Source: Actinomycetes bacterium
GTDB lineage: Bacteria; Actinomycetota; Acidimicrobiia; Acidimicrobiales; Palsa-688
Direction of reading: 5' to 3'
Assembly (NCBI GenBank): GCA_021850325.1
Contig: JAJZMF010000011.1
Span: forward strand, 1-57,786
Length of the DNA: 57,786 bases
Both the position numbers and the translations under genes were made by a program. Below, piece after piece: positions 41,031 through 50,101 of the stretch. Each line of letters starts with the position of its first letter. Position 1 is the first letter of the stretch. Below the pieces are notes generated by a model that was not told the origin of the DNA, ran no database searches, and saw only the letters and a list, made by a program, of their open reading frames with translations.

Positions 41031-44000
41031 AGCTCCTCCCTCACAGCTTCGTGGGCCAGTACGGGTGCCCACAACCGGGTGGCCAAGCGGCCGAAGCGGC
41101 TGGTGTCCGCAGGCCACCCTGCGACCTGCTCGTAGCCCTCGGGCGCCTCAGCCATGACCTGCTCGAAGTCGACCGCTCCGCCCAGGACGGCCACGTGCTC
41201 GGGGTCGTAGGCCTCGCCCTGGCCGTCCCAACGCCCGGACCACAGCTTACGGGCCACCTCGAGCTGGGGCCCCCCTCGGTGCCCCGCCTCGGCCCAGCCC
41301 GCCGAGGTGGCGCAGTAGATCGGGAGCGGTTCGCGCATGCCCCGGTCGAACAGGTCCACGAGCCGCGCCAGCTGCTCGACCGCCTGGGCCGCCACCTCGC
41401 GTTCGTCCCCCTCGAAGCGGGACAGGACCTGCGAGGCCACCCGTGGACGGTCCTGCCGGCTCCCCTGGCTCTGGCCCAACGTCAGCGCCCCGGTGGCCAG
41501 TCCAGGGTGGGCGGCGCTGAGGGCCACGAACTGCACCCAGGCCCGTAACCGGTGCTTGGGGGCCAGCTTCGAGTAGACGACCCGGACCACCTTGCCCCCG
41601 CCGGCACCGGGGACCGTGCCCACGACCGAGCGCCCATCGGGCAGGGCCACGTCAACCTCCACGGGCGGCGGCAGGCTCCCGCTGCCCTCCAAGCGCCCCA
41701 GGCCGGCCATGAGAGCCTTCACGACGCCGCGGACCTCCGCAAGCACCTTCTCACCCAGCAGGCCGGGAGGCAGGAGGCCTCGGCCGAGCTCGGCTGCCAG
41801 CGCAGCGTCGAGGTCGGTCCCCGCCACCACGGCAGCCAGGGCCCGGTCACCGACAGCCCAGCGCTCCAACGGGCCCAGCTCCAGGGGCAGCAGGTCGGAG
41901 AGCGCCCTGGGCACCTCGCCTGGGTAGTAGCCCAGGCGCTGGCGGAGGAAGGCACGGACGGGGTGCTCGAGGAAGCGGACCAGCGAGGCCAGTGGCACCA
42001 CGCGCTCGGTCAGCGGTGGCAGCGGCGAGCGGAGGAACGGGGCCCTCGCCTTACGCTCCCCGGCCAGGGACACAGCCCCGTCGAGGTGCGCCTGGTCGAA
42101 GCGCCAGGAGGCCCCGGCCACCAGTGCACCGCGGCGGAAGTTGTCCCGGTCGAAGGGTTGGAGCGGGTGCTCGACGACGACCGCCGTGCGGGCGGGCGGC
42201 GCGGTGCCGTCCGGGAGCGCCGCGCAGCGCACGGTGCGGTCGACCACGTCCAGCAGTTCGGACACCGGCACTGCCGGGGGGCGAGGCTGGTTGAGGTGCT
42301 GGTCATGACCTTGATAGGTCATGACCAGGTACCCCGTGGCCGCCATGAGGGCGTCCAGGAGCATCTGGCGGTCCTCGCTGGAGGCCGACCAGTCCCCAGG
42401 CCGGCGTTGGCACGCCATCAGGTCGTCGCCGTCCTCGGAGGTGGGCCGCGGGAAGGCGCCGTCGTCCAGGCCTACCAGGCAGACAACCCTGTGGGGGACC
42501 GAGCGCATGGGCGCAAGGGTGCACACGGTGACCGCGCCGGTACGGAAGTTGGCCCGGGTCGGCCGGCCCCGGAGCTCCTCGGCCAGCAGGTCCCTCACCT
42601 CGGCCAGCGCCAGCAGTGGGGACCGCGCTCCCAGGCTGGGAGGGCAGCGCCCCGCCACCTCGGCCAGGGTGCTGCGGAGCTGGGTGGTCTGCCATTCCTC
42701 GCCCGGAGCCGTGGAGCAGAGCTCCAGGGTGCACCGGGCGATCGCCTCGCACCAGGAGGCCACCGTCATCGGCCCCCCCAGGGTGCGCATCGCCCGCCCG
42801 AGCCGTGACACGAGCTCCGCCAGGCGTCCGGCCAGGTCGACCTCCGGGCCCGCCAGGTCACCGTAGGCCAGGGTGCCGCCGAACAGGCCACTGTCCTCGT
42901 CGATGGCCACTCCGAGGAGGAGCCGCTCCAGGCCCGCCTGCCACGTGGAAGCGGTGAAGCCCGGCATACCCCACTGCTCCCGGTGCTCGTCGTCGATGCC
43001 CCAGCGCACGCCCGTGCCCTCGACCCAGCTGGCCACCAGGGCGAGGCTCTCCTGGTCGAGGTCGAAACGGCGGCTCACCGGTCCCCGGGACATGAAGTCC
43101 AGGACCTCCGCCGCGCCTGCCCGGCCCGAGACCAGCTCCAGGAGGTGGGCAGCCACGCCGAGCACGGGGTTGGTCTGCCGGACCGACCGGTCGGCCACAC
43201 TGACCGGCAGCGCCGGGCCACCACCCGGGCCCACGGTGCCGAAGACAGCCTGCACGAGGGGGGCCAGTTCCTCGACGTCCGGGCACATCACCACCACGTC
43301 CCGAGGTTCGACACCAGGGTCGGAGGCCATGATGTGCAGCACGGCCTCCCGTGCCACCTCGACCTGGCGGGCCCGGCCGTAGCAGGAGTGCACCTGCAGG
43401 CTCCGGTCCTCCGGTGACAACAGGGGCCTCACGTCGGGCGCACCCGGCCTGGGAGGCCCGGGTGGGGCCTGGTCGCGTCGGATGTCCTCCTGCAGGCGGC
43501 GGAGCAGGCTGGCCGGCCCCCGTGGCTCCTGGCCGGGCACAGGCAGGCCCTCGACCGTCTCGTAGGCGCCCAGGACCAACTGCAGCTCCAAAGCGTCCCG
43601 GCCCCAGGAACGCAGCAGGGGGTGGCTGGCCTGCGCCTCACCGCTCCCGACCGGGGCGCCCGACCGGGGCGCAGCCAGGGGGCCGGTTGTACGGGCCCCG
43701 CCGGCCCGAGCAGCGGCCGCCATCAGGCCCGCGGTCACCGACCACCGGGCCGGAGAAGGGTGGAGGACGAAAAGGTGCACCTCCCGCCCGAGGGCCAGAG
43801 CGGACAGTACCTCCATCTGGCTGGCCGGCAGACGGGTGAGGCCAAAGCACGACACTCTCGCCGGCAGGGCCACCACCGACGGCTCCCGGCCCAGCTCCCG
43901 CACCGCTTCCTCGACCATCTCGGCCGGGCTGGGCTCCCCGAGCTCGTCACGCAACAGGCGCCAGAGCAGGGACTGCCACCCGGCGTCCACCTCCCGCCCC

Positions 44001-44584
44001 GGGGGGGCCCAGTCCCCCGGGCCCCCGCCTGCGGGCGGCTCGCGCCCCTCCAGGTCGCGCGACGACCAGGCCCTGGCCATCTCGGGCCGGTACAGGCCGT
44101 AGCGGTCGAAGAGCTGGGCCAGGTGGCGGACAGTGGCCAAGCGGCGGCCGGGGGTGCCGTCCGGGCCGGGGCCGGTGCCCTCGAGGTGGCGCGCCAGCAC
44201 AGCGAGCCTCGGGTCACCGATGTGGTCGTCCACCAGCCGGAGCAACGGCCACACCGCAGCCTCCGCCGACCAGGGCCCGGGCTGTGCCGCGTCCTTTGGG
44301 CGCCCGGTGGCTGCCCGGACCACGGCGCTCACCAGTCCTCCGGGAGAAGGCCAGTCGAAGTTGGCGCACACGCCGTCCCCGCTCGACTGGGCGCCCTCCC
44401 CGCCGGCCCCGGCCCGGGCCACCCCCAGACGGGAACCGAGACGCTGGCTGAGCCAGCGCTCGATGCCACGGGTGGGGACGGCGACCACCTCTCTGGCCAG
44501 CGGCGGGAGGAGAGGGGCACGCACCACCTCCACCAGGGCCTCGACCAGCTCATCGGCACGAGGGGCCCGGTGGACGACAAGCAC
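41027..44584 (-). CDS. recC: Exodeoxyribonuclease V gamma subunit RecC
   Basis: RecC is the inactive-helicase scaffold that recognises Chi-like sites. The 1185-residue protein begins V-H-R-A-P-R-A-D-E-L with V-A-V-P-T-R-G-I-E-R-W-L-S-Q-R-L near residue 40, typical of RecC, and carries R-V-S-C-F-G-L-T-R-L-P near 245 and D-V-V-V-M-C-P-D-V near 425. The start GTG 44584 has TAGCCT 8 bases upstream. It heads the recC-recB-recD operon, each junction a 4-base overlap. Confidence 0.93.
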   Translation of the reverse strand: MLVVHRAPRADELVEALVEVVRAPLLPPLAREVVAVPTRGIERWLSQRLGSRLGVARAGAGGEGAQSSGDGVCANFDWPSPGGLVSAVVRAATGRPKDAAQPGPWSAEAAVWPLLRLVDDHIGDPRLAVLARHLEGTGPGPDGTPGRRLATVRHLAQLFDRYGLYRPEMARAWSSRDLEGREPPAGGGPGDWAPPGREVDAGWQSLLWRLLRDELGEPSPAEMVEEAVRELGREPSVVALPARVSCFGLTRLPASQMEVLSALALGREVHLFVLHPSPARWSVTAGLMAAAARAGGARTTGPLAAPRSGAPVGSGEAQASHPLLRSWGRDALELQLVLGAYETVEGLPVPGQEPRGPASLLRRLQEDIRRDQAPPGPPRPGAPDVRPLLSPEDRSLQVHSCYGRARQVEVAREAVLHIMASDPGVEPRDVVVMCPDVEELAPLVQAVFGTVGPGGGPALPVSVADRSVRQTNPVLGVAAHLLELVSGRAGAAEVLDFMSRGPVSRRFDLDQESLALVASWVEGTGVRWGIDDEHREQWGMPGFTASTWQAGLERLLLGVAIDEDSGLFGGTLAYGDLAGPEVDLAGRLAELVSRLGRAMRTLGGPMTVASWCEAIARCTLELCSTAPGEEWQTTQLRSTLAEVAGRCPPSLGARSPLLALAEVRDLLAEELRGRPTRANFRTGAVTVCTLAPMRSVPHRVVCLVGLDDGAFPRPTSEDGDDLMACQRRPGDWSASSEDRQMLLDALMAATGYLVMTYQGHDQHLNQPRPPAVPVSELLDVVDRTVRCAALPDGTAPPARTAVVVEHPLQPFDRDNFRRGALVAGASWRFDQAHLDGAVSLAGERKARAPFLRSPLPPLTERVVPLASLVRFLEHPVRAFLRQRLGYYPGEVPRALSDLLPLELGPLERWAVGDRALAAVVAGTDLDAALAAELGRGLLPPGLLGEKVLAEVRGVVKALMAGLGRLEGSGSLPPPVEVDVALPDGRSVVGTVPGAGGGKVVRVVYSKLAPKHRLRAWVQFVALSAAHPGLATGALTLGQSQGSRQDRPRVASQVLSRFEGDEREVAAQAVEQLARLVDLFDRGMREPLPIYCATSAGWAEAGHRGGPQLEVARKLWSGRWDGQGEAYDPEHVAVLGGAVDFEQVMAEAPEGYEQVAGWPADTSRFGRLATRLWAPVLAHEAVREEL

Positions 44585-44592
44585 AGCCTCTC

Positions 44593-44598
44593 AGGCTA
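44593..44598 (-). promoter_or_regulatory. -10 box TAGCCT, leaderless start of recC operon
   Basis: TAGCCT on the minus strand ends 8 bases before GTG 44584. Confidence 0.5.
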
Positions 44599-44718
44599 CG
44601 CGGGCCCTGGGACGGCGCAAAACGACGTGGTCCTCTGGGCAGGGCCCCCTTACGGAGGGAGGACCTTCGCGCCGCGGCCCACCTGCGGGCCACCCTCCTG
44701 CTCCCTGGACCAGCACGT

Positions 44719-44740
44719 CAATTGTCCCTCACGACAATTG
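44719..44740. promoter_or_regulatory. Perfect inverted repeat, candidate operator
   Basis: CAATTGTC, a 6-base spacer and GACAATTG form perfect 8-base arms in an AT-rich stretch between recC and a membrane-protein gene. The size and symmetry suit a dimeric repressor such as a TetR or MarR relative. No regulator gene is adjacent. Confidence 0.55.
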
Positions 44741-44781
44741 TTTGCAAAACCAATAACGCGCAGGTAGCACGGTCCGAACGG

Positions 44782-44805
44782 TAGAATGACAAATTGGTCT
44801 CCAAT
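44782..44805 (+). promoter_or_regulatory. -10 box TAGAAT and small palindrome before membrane protein
   Basis: TAGAAT (44782-44787) is a good -10 box about 39 bases before the ATG at 44826. Just after it ATTGG-TCT-CCAAT (44793-44805) is a perfect short palindrome near the expected transcript start. No convincing -35 is seen. Confidence 0.4.
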
Positions 44806-44825
44806 AAAACTGGAGGGTTACCGCC

Positions 44826-45413
44826 ATGCGCATTTACTGCAGGGCGCTGGCTTGGCTGGCCGGCACGGTGCCCTTGGCGGTGCTGGTAGCGGTGCTCACC
44901 GGGGCTTGGGCCTGGACCGGCTTGGCCCTCGGCGCGGCAGGGGTGGTTGCCGTGTTCGTGACCATGTTGCGGTGGATCTCCTACCAGCGCTCGCGCTCGG
45001 GGCGTACCCCGGCCGAGGTGCTCCGGGAGCCGGTCGGAGGGGCTGCCCACGGGCCCACCACCGTGGTCGACATGGACCAGCTCAGGGTGGGCGCTGTCTA
45101 CCGGCTGGGCAAGGAACTGCTGGCCTGGTTCGTCGAGGACCGGCCGGAGGCCGGCGCAGTGGCGGGCATCGAGGGCCGGAGCGTGTACGTGGCCGGGGAC
45201 GAGGGCCGGTCGGGCATCTTCCTGGCCTGGGAAGCCCCCGGGCGCGCCGCCGCCCAGCAGGCTTGGAGGCGCCTGACGACCTGGCAGGCCCAGGGCACCT
45301 GCCTGCGCCTCGTGGCCTACACGGGCCGCCCCGCCTTCGTGGTGGAGAACGAGCACAGTTGGGTGGCCCTGCCCGAGCTGCGGGCCCAGGCAAGCCGCCA
45401 TCACGCCGACTAG
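44826..45413 (+). CDS. Membrane protein of unknown function
   Basis: The 195-residue product has two hydrophobic helices at its N-terminus (about residues 7-25 and 29-48), then a soluble domain with alternating hydrophobic residues and several W-x-x-P or Y-T-G-R-P elements. I do not recognise the family. GGAGGG (44812-44817) lies 8 bases before the ATG, unlike the many leaderless neighbours. Upstream DNA carries two inverted repeats, so expression is probably regulated. Confidence 0.65.
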   Translation: MRIYCRALAWLAGTVPLAVLVAVLTGAWAWTGLALGAAGVVAVFVTMLRWISYQRSRSGRTPAEVLREPVGGAAHGPTTVVDMDQLRVGAVYRLGKELLAWFVEDRPEAGAVAGIEGRSVYVAGDEGRSGIFLAWEAPGRAAAQQAWRRLTTWQAQGTCLRLVAYTGRPAFVVENEHSWVALPELRAQASRHHAD

Positions 45414-45549
45414 CTCCGGCCGACTGGCTCCGGGCCTTGCTCACGGGCAGGTCCACCGGTTGCGCCGGGGCGGCCCGAGCTGGTCCCCCGCAGGCGAGCG
45501 GGTACGCTCCATGCCTGTCGCCAGCGAGGAGACAGGGGGGGAGCACCCG

Positions 45550-46053
45550 GTGCAGTACCAGGGCCAGTGGCCGTCCGTAAGCGGGGCAGCGGGGACGGGG
45601 CCCGGGATGTACCTGGACCCGGACAGCGGGCTTTACCTCCCCCAGGGGACGGCCCTGGCGGGCGCTGGGCGGCGTACCGGTGCCTGGTGCCTTTCGGTCG
45701 TGCTACCTGTAGTGACCCTCTTCGTCGGCTACCTGGTGTGGGGGCTCATTGCCTGGGGCAGGGGACAGACCCCGGCCCTCCAGGTGCTCGGCATGCGTTG
45801 TTGGAGACCGGGCCCGGGCCGGCGCGCCTCTTGGGGCTGGATGGCGGTGCGCGAGGTCCTGGGGACCACCGTCGAGGGCGTACTCGGCCCGGTCACCCTG
45901 GCCCTCTCCTTCATCCTCATGCTGACCTCGCCCCAGCGCAGGTGCCTGCACGACATGGTGGCCGGCACCGTCGTGCTGTACGACCCGACCGGGGCCCTCC
46001 GCGGAGCTCGCACAGCTCCCGGCGCCGGCGAGACGGCGGAGTGGCGGAGCTAG
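45550..46053 (+). CDS. RDD-family membrane protein
   Basis: The 167-residue protein has a short Gly/Pro-rich soluble start, then R-R-T-G-A-W followed by two hydrophobic segments, the linking G-Q-T-P-A-L-Q-V-L-G-M motif, a third segment, and R-C-L-H-D-M-V-A-G-T-V-V. These are the RDD-domain landmarks; function is unknown. GTG 45550 is chosen since GGGGGGAG (45535-45542) is 7 bases upstream. An in-frame ATG at 45511 lies only 2 bases after a TACGCT box, too close for that promoter. Confidence 0.68.
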   Translation: MQYQGQWPSVSGAAGTGPGMYLDPDSGLYLPQGTALAGAGRRTGAWCLSVVLPVVTLFVGYLVWGLIAWGRGQTPALQVLGMRCWRPGPGRRASWGWMAVREVLGTTVEGVLGPVTLALSFILMLTSPQRRCLHDMVAGTVVLYDPTGALRGARTAPGAGETAEWRS

Positions 46054-46056
46054 CAT
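46051..46056 (+). promoter_or_regulatory. -10 box TAGCAT, leaderless start of mobA-like gene
   Basis: TAGCAT ends 7 bases before GTG 46064. It overlaps the stop codon region of the RDD gene. Confidence 0.45.
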
Positions 46057-46063
46057 CCCGCCC

Positions 46064-46708
46064 GTGCCGCTCGACGCGATCGTCCTCGCCGGTGGCAGGT
46101 CGGCCCGGCTGGGCGGGGTGGACAAGATGGCGATGTCCCACCGTGGCTCGACGCTCCTCGACCATGCCCTGTCGGCGGTCGCCGCGGCCAGGACCGTGGT
46201 CGTCGTGGGCCCGTGGCGGCCGACCGTGCCCCGAGGCACGCACAGTTTGGTCTTCACCCGGGAGGGCCCGGAGTTCGGAGGCCCGGTCGCCGGCGTCGCC
46301 GCCGGCCTCGCCGCCCTGAGAAGCTCACAGCGGGTGGCACCGGACGCCACGTTGGTGGTCGCGGGAGACCTGGCCCGCCCCGAGGAGGCAGTAGCCGAAC
46401 TGCTCGAGGGGGTGCGGCGCTACGAAAGCTGCGAAGTGCTCGACGGTTTTGTCGGCACCGAGGACGACCGGCGCCCGCAGTACCTGATCGGCTACTACCG
46501 CACCGAGCCACTGGCAAGGGCCCTGGCCGACCTGCCGCGCGGTGGCGCCGGGGTGGCCATGCGGGCCCTCGCCGAAGGCCTGCGCCTCGGGCAGGTGGCT
46601 CTGAGCAGCGGCCTGGCCGAGGACGTCGACACCTGGGAGGACGCCGCACGCCTGGGCGTGACCGGCCCCGCCGGTACAGACGCGCAAGACGAACGGCAGC
46701 CAGGGTAG
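46064..46708 (+). CDS. mobA: MobA-like molybdenum cofactor guanylyltransferase / NTP transferase
   Basis: The 214-residue protein starts with L-A-G-G-R-S-A-R-L-G-G-V-D-K, the nucleotide-binding loop of MobA-type transferases, followed by L-L-D-H-A-L, G-P-V-A-G-V-A-A-G-L near 73, and V-A-G-D-L-A-R-P near 97 where MobA has its metal-binding Asp. MobA adds GMP to molybdopterin. The late V-D-T-W-E-D-A motif also fits. Related CTP/GTP transferases cannot be excluded. GTG start behind a leaderless box. Confidence 0.75.
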   Translation: MPLDAIVLAGGRSARLGGVDKMAMSHRGSTLLDHALSAVAAARTVVVVGPWRPTVPRGTHSLVFTREGPEFGGPVAGVAAGLAALRSSQRVAPDATLVVAGDLARPEEAVAELLEGVRRYESCEVLDGFVGTEDDRRPQYLIGYYRTEPLARALADLPRGGAGVAMRALAEGLRLGQVALSSGLAEDVDTWEDAARLGVTGPAGTDAQDERQPG

Positions 46709-46732
46709 GGTTACGGACGCAAAGGAGGCCCC

Positions 46733-47758
46733 ATGAGCGAGCAGGACACCCCGGCCCCGGCCCTCGCCACGGGCAGCGCGGCCCACAGCCCCCTGACCGG
46801 CGACGCCGTCTACTACGAGTACACCCAGGCGGCCGACCCGATCGGGCGGGGCATCGTACCCCCCGTGCCAGTGGACCGCTTCGGGCCCGAGCTCTACACA
46901 GGCCGCCCGAGCGGCGTCGCACCCCTCGACCTGTCGGCCCACCTGGGGGTAGCCGGCCCGGCCACCTCTCCGGCCCTGTGCGCCAACTTCGTGCGCATCG
47001 CGGCCGGGGACGAGGTGGCCACGGCGGTCAACGCCAGCTCCCAGATGTTCTACGTGATGACGGGCCGGGGGCACAGCCGCTTCGCAGGCCAGGTACTGGG
47101 TTGGTCCCGAGGCGACTTCCTGGCCCTGCCGGCAGGCCACGACGCCGTCCACAGCTCCGAGGAGGACGCCGTGCTGTACTGGGTGCACGACGGCCCCCTG
47201 ATGGCCTACCTGGGGGTGACCGGCCTGCGGCCCAGGTTCGAGCCCACGCATTACCCCCACGAGGACACCCTGCGGTGCCTTGACCAGGTGGCGGCAGACC
47301 CGGCTGCAGCGGACCGCAACCGCATAAGCATCCTGCTGGCCAACCGGGCCATGGACCGCACCCTGACCCTCACGCACGTGCTGTGGGCCATGTTCGGCCT
47401 CCTGCCCGCGGGCGGCCTCCAGCCTCCCCACCGTCACCAGTCTGTGGCCCTGGACCTGGTGGTCGACTGCAGGCCCGGCTGTTACACCCTCTTGGGCGAC
47501 CTGGACGAGGACGGCAAGCGCCTGGTCAACGTGAAGCGCGTGGACTGGGAACCGGGCACGGCCTTTGTCACGCCTCCGGGCAAGTGGCACTCGCACCACA
47601 ACGAGTCGGGTGCCGACGCCCACATCATCCCCATACAGGACGCAGGCCTCCAGACCTACCTGCGCTCGCTCGACATCCGCTTCATGAGCTCCGGGAGGGC
47701 AGCCGAGGCCCTGGGGGAGGACTTCCACACCCCCTTGCGGGACGCACCCGCTCAGTAG
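46733..47758 (+). CDS. Bicupin protein (gentisate dioxygenase-like)
   Basis: The 341-residue protein has two cupin domains. The first (about residues 75-160) has Y-V-M-T-G-R-G and P-A-G-H-D-A-V-H but lacks the H-x-H pair. The second (about 215-310) keeps Q-P-P-H-R-H-Q-S and P-P-G-K-W-H-S-H-H, good ligands for a catalytic metal. This resembles ring-cleavage dioxygenase bicupins, but the substrate is not certain. AAAGGAGG lies 6 bases before the ATG. It converges with the SDR gene, overlapping by 7 bases. Confidence 0.7.
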   Translation: MSEQDTPAPALATGSAAHSPLTGDAVYYEYTQAADPIGRGIVPPVPVDRFGPELYTGRPSGVAPLDLSAHLGVAGPATSPALCANFVRIAAGDEVATAVNASSQMFYVMTGRGHSRFAGQVLGWSRGDFLALPAGHDAVHSSEEDAVLYWVHDGPLMAYLGVTGLRPRFEPTHYPHEDTLRCLDQVAADPAAADRNRISILLANRAMDRTLTLTHVLWAMFGLLPAGGLQPPHRHQSVALDLVVDCRPGCYTLLGDLDEDGKRLVNVKRVDWEPGTAFVTPPGKWHSHHNESGADAHIIPIQDAGLQTYLRSLDIRFMSSGRAAEALGEDFHTPLRDAPAQ

Positions 47759-48519
47759 ACGGTGTAACCGCCGTCCATCACCAGGACGCTGCCGGTCACG
47801 AAGGACGCGGCCGGGCTGGCCAGGAAGACCACCCCGGTCGCCACCTCATCGGGCTCACCGGCACGCTGTTGGGGCGCGTCGTCGATCCACATGCGCCTGA
47901 ACTCCGGCCGGTCCACGGGTGCCATGTCCGTCCTTATGTAGCCGGGTGCCACCGCGTTCACCCTGATGTTGTCGCCGGCCCATTCGGCGGCCAGCGACCT
48001 GGTCAGCTGGTGGACGGCGGCCTTGGACGCGTTGTAGGAGGCCTGCCACTGAGGCCGGTTCACGATGTGGCCGGAGATCGAGCCGATGTTCACGATGCTC
48101 CCGCCGCCACGGGCACGCATGAGGGGCAGGGCGGCGACACTGCAACGGAACATGGCCTTGACGTTGAGGTCGAACACGCTGTCCCACTCGTCCTCGGGCA
48201 CCTCGACCGAAGGCCGGTGGAAGCAGACCCCGGCATTGTTGACGAGCACGTCGAGGCCACCGAGGACCTCCCGGGCCGCCGAGACCATGGCGGCGACCCC
48301 TTCCGGGGCCGTTATGTCGACCTCCACGGCGGCGGCCCGCAGGCCCTGGGCCTCGAGGTCGGCCACCGTGGACCGGTTGAAGGCGGCATCGCGAGCCGCC
48401 ACCAGCACGTGGGCACCTGCTTCGGCCAACGCCTGTGCCGTGGCCCGGCCGATACCCCGGTTACCCCCGGTGACGACAGCGCACTTGCCCGAGAGCTCGA
48501 ACTTGCTCAGTACTGACAT
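47752..48519 (-). CDS. Short-chain dehydrogenase/reductase
   Basis: The 255-residue protein is a classical SDR. It has T-G-G-N-R-G-I-G for the nucleotide fold at about residues 17-24, N-N-A-G near 95, catalytic Ser in G-S-I-S-G near 145 and Y-N-A-S-K near 160, and the final V-M-D-G-G-Y. It oxidises or reduces a carbonyl/alcohol with NAD(P). The substrate is unknown. The bicupin next door suggests a small catabolic module, but the two genes face each other. Confidence 0.88.
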   Translation of the reverse strand: MSVLSKFELSGKCAVVTGGNRGIGRATAQALAEAGAHVLVAARDAAFNRSTVADLEAQGLRAAAVEVDITAPEGVAAMVSAAREVLGGLDVLVNNAGVCFHRPSVEVPEDEWDSVFDLNVKAMFRCSVAALPLMRARGGGSIVNIGSISGHIVNRPQWQASYNASKAAVHQLTRSLAAEWAGDNIRVNAVAPGYIRTDMAPVDRPEFRRMWIDDAPQQRAGEPDEVATGVVFLASPAASFVTGSVLVMDGGYTVY

Positions 48520-48752
48520 GGTCCTCTCGTGTCTCTCAAGGTCGGACGGTGGCCAGGGCCCCCCGGGGAGGACGGCGCGGCACCCGGAGCGCGCCAGCCC
48601 GGGAGCGGGCCCGCGGACGGACATGCCCCCTCGGACCTCACCCCTTGGACCTCACCTGGGTGCAGCGGGCAGCCACCGCCCGACGTTACCGCGCCCGGCC
48701 GGGCCGCACCCCCGACCAGGCCTCACCGCCCCGGCCCCTGGGCGCGACCGGT

Positions 48753-49082
48753 TCAGGGGATGCGTACGTCGTGGTGCTGCTTGGCCTCCGCCAGCACCTC
48801 GGGCGCCAGGTCAGCCGCCCTCACCGGCACCACCAAGGACCAATGGCGGCCCACCGGGCAGCGCTGCAAGCGCCACCACCCGAGCCGTACGGCCTTCAGG
48901 GAGACCCCCGGCACCCACAGCGTGGTGAAGAGGTGGCCCTGGCGGCACCTCACGACGGTATTGCCCCCGATGCCGTAACCGAGCCGCCGCGCCACGACCG
49001 TACCGACGGCCGTACCGACCGCAACAACAGCCAATCGGGCCGTGCGCCTGTGCCGGCGCCTGTCCGTTCCGTTAGTGCTCAT
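48753..49082 (-). CDS. Conserved hypothetical protein with CxxGH / CPxGxHW motifs
   Basis: The 109-residue product has a basic N-terminus, a hydrophobic stretch (about residues 15-33) and a core with R-C-R-Q-G-H-L-F-T-T near residue 45 and Q-R-C-P-V-G-R-H-W near 73. The Cys/His spacing resembles a small metal-binding ribbon. I recall similar actinobacterial proteins without assigned function. The 48520-48752 gap upstream of the SDR gene shows nothing clear. Confidence 0.6.
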   Translation of the reverse strand: MSTNGTDRRRHRRTARLAVVAVGTAVGTVVARRLGYGIGGNTVVRCRQGHLFTTLWVPGVSLKAVRLGWWRLQRCPVGRHWSLVVPVRAADLAPEVLAEAKQHHDVRIP

Positions 49083-49238
49083 ATGCGCCCCCAGTCCTGG
49101 GCAACTCCCCTCAGGCTACCGCCCCTGCGGGGCTGCCCGACCACCCGGCCCGGGGACCGTCCGGAGGCGCACCGACCGGGCCCGGAGGAGCGCCGGCTCC
49201 CGGGCGCAAGAGGTGCTGCCGGGATGGCCTTCCCTATG

Positions 49239-49262
49239 TTATTCTAGTTGTGGCTATATATA
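49239..49262 (+). promoter_or_regulatory. TTCTA-N7-CTATA element, promoter/operator of hemerythrin operon
   Basis: TTCTA (49242-49246), a 7-base spacer and CTATA (49254-49258) repeat the arrangement at 90-113 and 52153-52176. The second half overlaps TATATA, a near-ideal -10 box, with AGGAGG (49269-49274) and GTG 49283 downstream. A regulator bound here would cover the promoter. Confidence 0.5.
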
Positions 49263-49282
49263 CGGTACAGGAGGCACCCACT

Positions 49283-49990
49283 GTGACCATGACCGAAACC
49301 CAAGCCTTCGAAGCCATGCTGGGCCACCACCGGGAGCTGGCCGAGTCCCTCGGGCAGAGGGTGCTGGAGCTGCGTGACGCCGTTGCGGAGGGCCGGCCCC
49401 ATCAGGTGGCGGTGAACGAGCTGTCCACCTACCTGACCCGGGAGGTGCTCCCCCATGCCCGGGCCGAGGAGGGCACGGTCTACCCCGCTGCCGCCCGTAA
49501 GCCCGAGCTGGCTCAGACCGTGGAGGCCATGACGGCTGAGCACGGCAGGCTGGCCGAGCTGGCCGGAGAGCTGGCGGGGGCGGCCGGAGGCCCTGAGGCC
49601 GTCGCCGTGGCCAGCACGATCGAGCCCCTCTTCAGCTCCCACGTGCAAAAGGAGAACGAGCTCCTGCTCCCCAGGTTGCGCTCCGATGGTGAGCTGGTCG
49701 CCCTGCTCGGGCACATGCACGGGCTGCTCGACGGGGCGGGCCGGGACGGTGCCGAGGAGGTGCTCGATGTCCGGGAACTGGCGCCGGCCCACCGCCACCA
49801 GGCCATCTTCGCCCGCTACGCCGGGCTGGCAGCAGGTGCAGGCTTCGTACTGGTGAACGACCACGACCCCAAACCGCTGCGCTACCAGTTCGAGGCCGAG
49901 CACACCGGGGCGTACACTTGGGACTACCTGGAGGCCGGGCCCAGGGTGTGGCGGGTACGCATCGGACGTCCGGCCGCCGGCGGCCGCTGA
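49283..49990 (+). CDS. Hemerythrin-like domain fused to DUF2249
   Basis: The 235-residue protein has an N-terminal hemerythrin/HHE helical bundle (about residues 8-150) with G-H-H-R-E, P-H-A-R-A-E-E, A-E-H-G-R-L and S-S-H-V-Q-K-E-N-E, enough His and carboxylates for a di-iron site. The C-terminal DUF2249 domain (about 158-230) has L-D-V-R-E-L-A-P-A-H-R-H and N-D-H-D-P-K-P-L-R-Y. Such fusions accompany nitric-oxide and Fe-S repair functions. GTG 49283 is 8 bases after AGGAGG; ATG 49289 is an alternative. Confidence 0.85.
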   Translation: MTMTETQAFEAMLGHHRELAESLGQRVLELRDAVAEGRPHQVAVNELSTYLTREVLPHARAEEGTVYPAAARKPELAQTVEAMTAEHGRLAELAGELAGAAGGPEAVAVASTIEPLFSSHVQKENELLLPRLRSDGELVALLGHMHGLLDGAGRDGAEEVLDVRELAPAHRHQAIFARYAGLAAGAGFVLVNDHDPKPLRYQFEAEHTGAYTWDYLEAGPRVWRVRIGRPAAGGR

Positions 49991-50101
49991 CAACCGGTCC
50001 AGCCCGACCGGCGGCTCGGGGCACGAGGCGTTTGCCCGTGCCCGCCGGCCACCAGGCCCACGGCTGGCCTCCGGGCCCGCCCGCACACAAGGAGGAACGT
50101 C

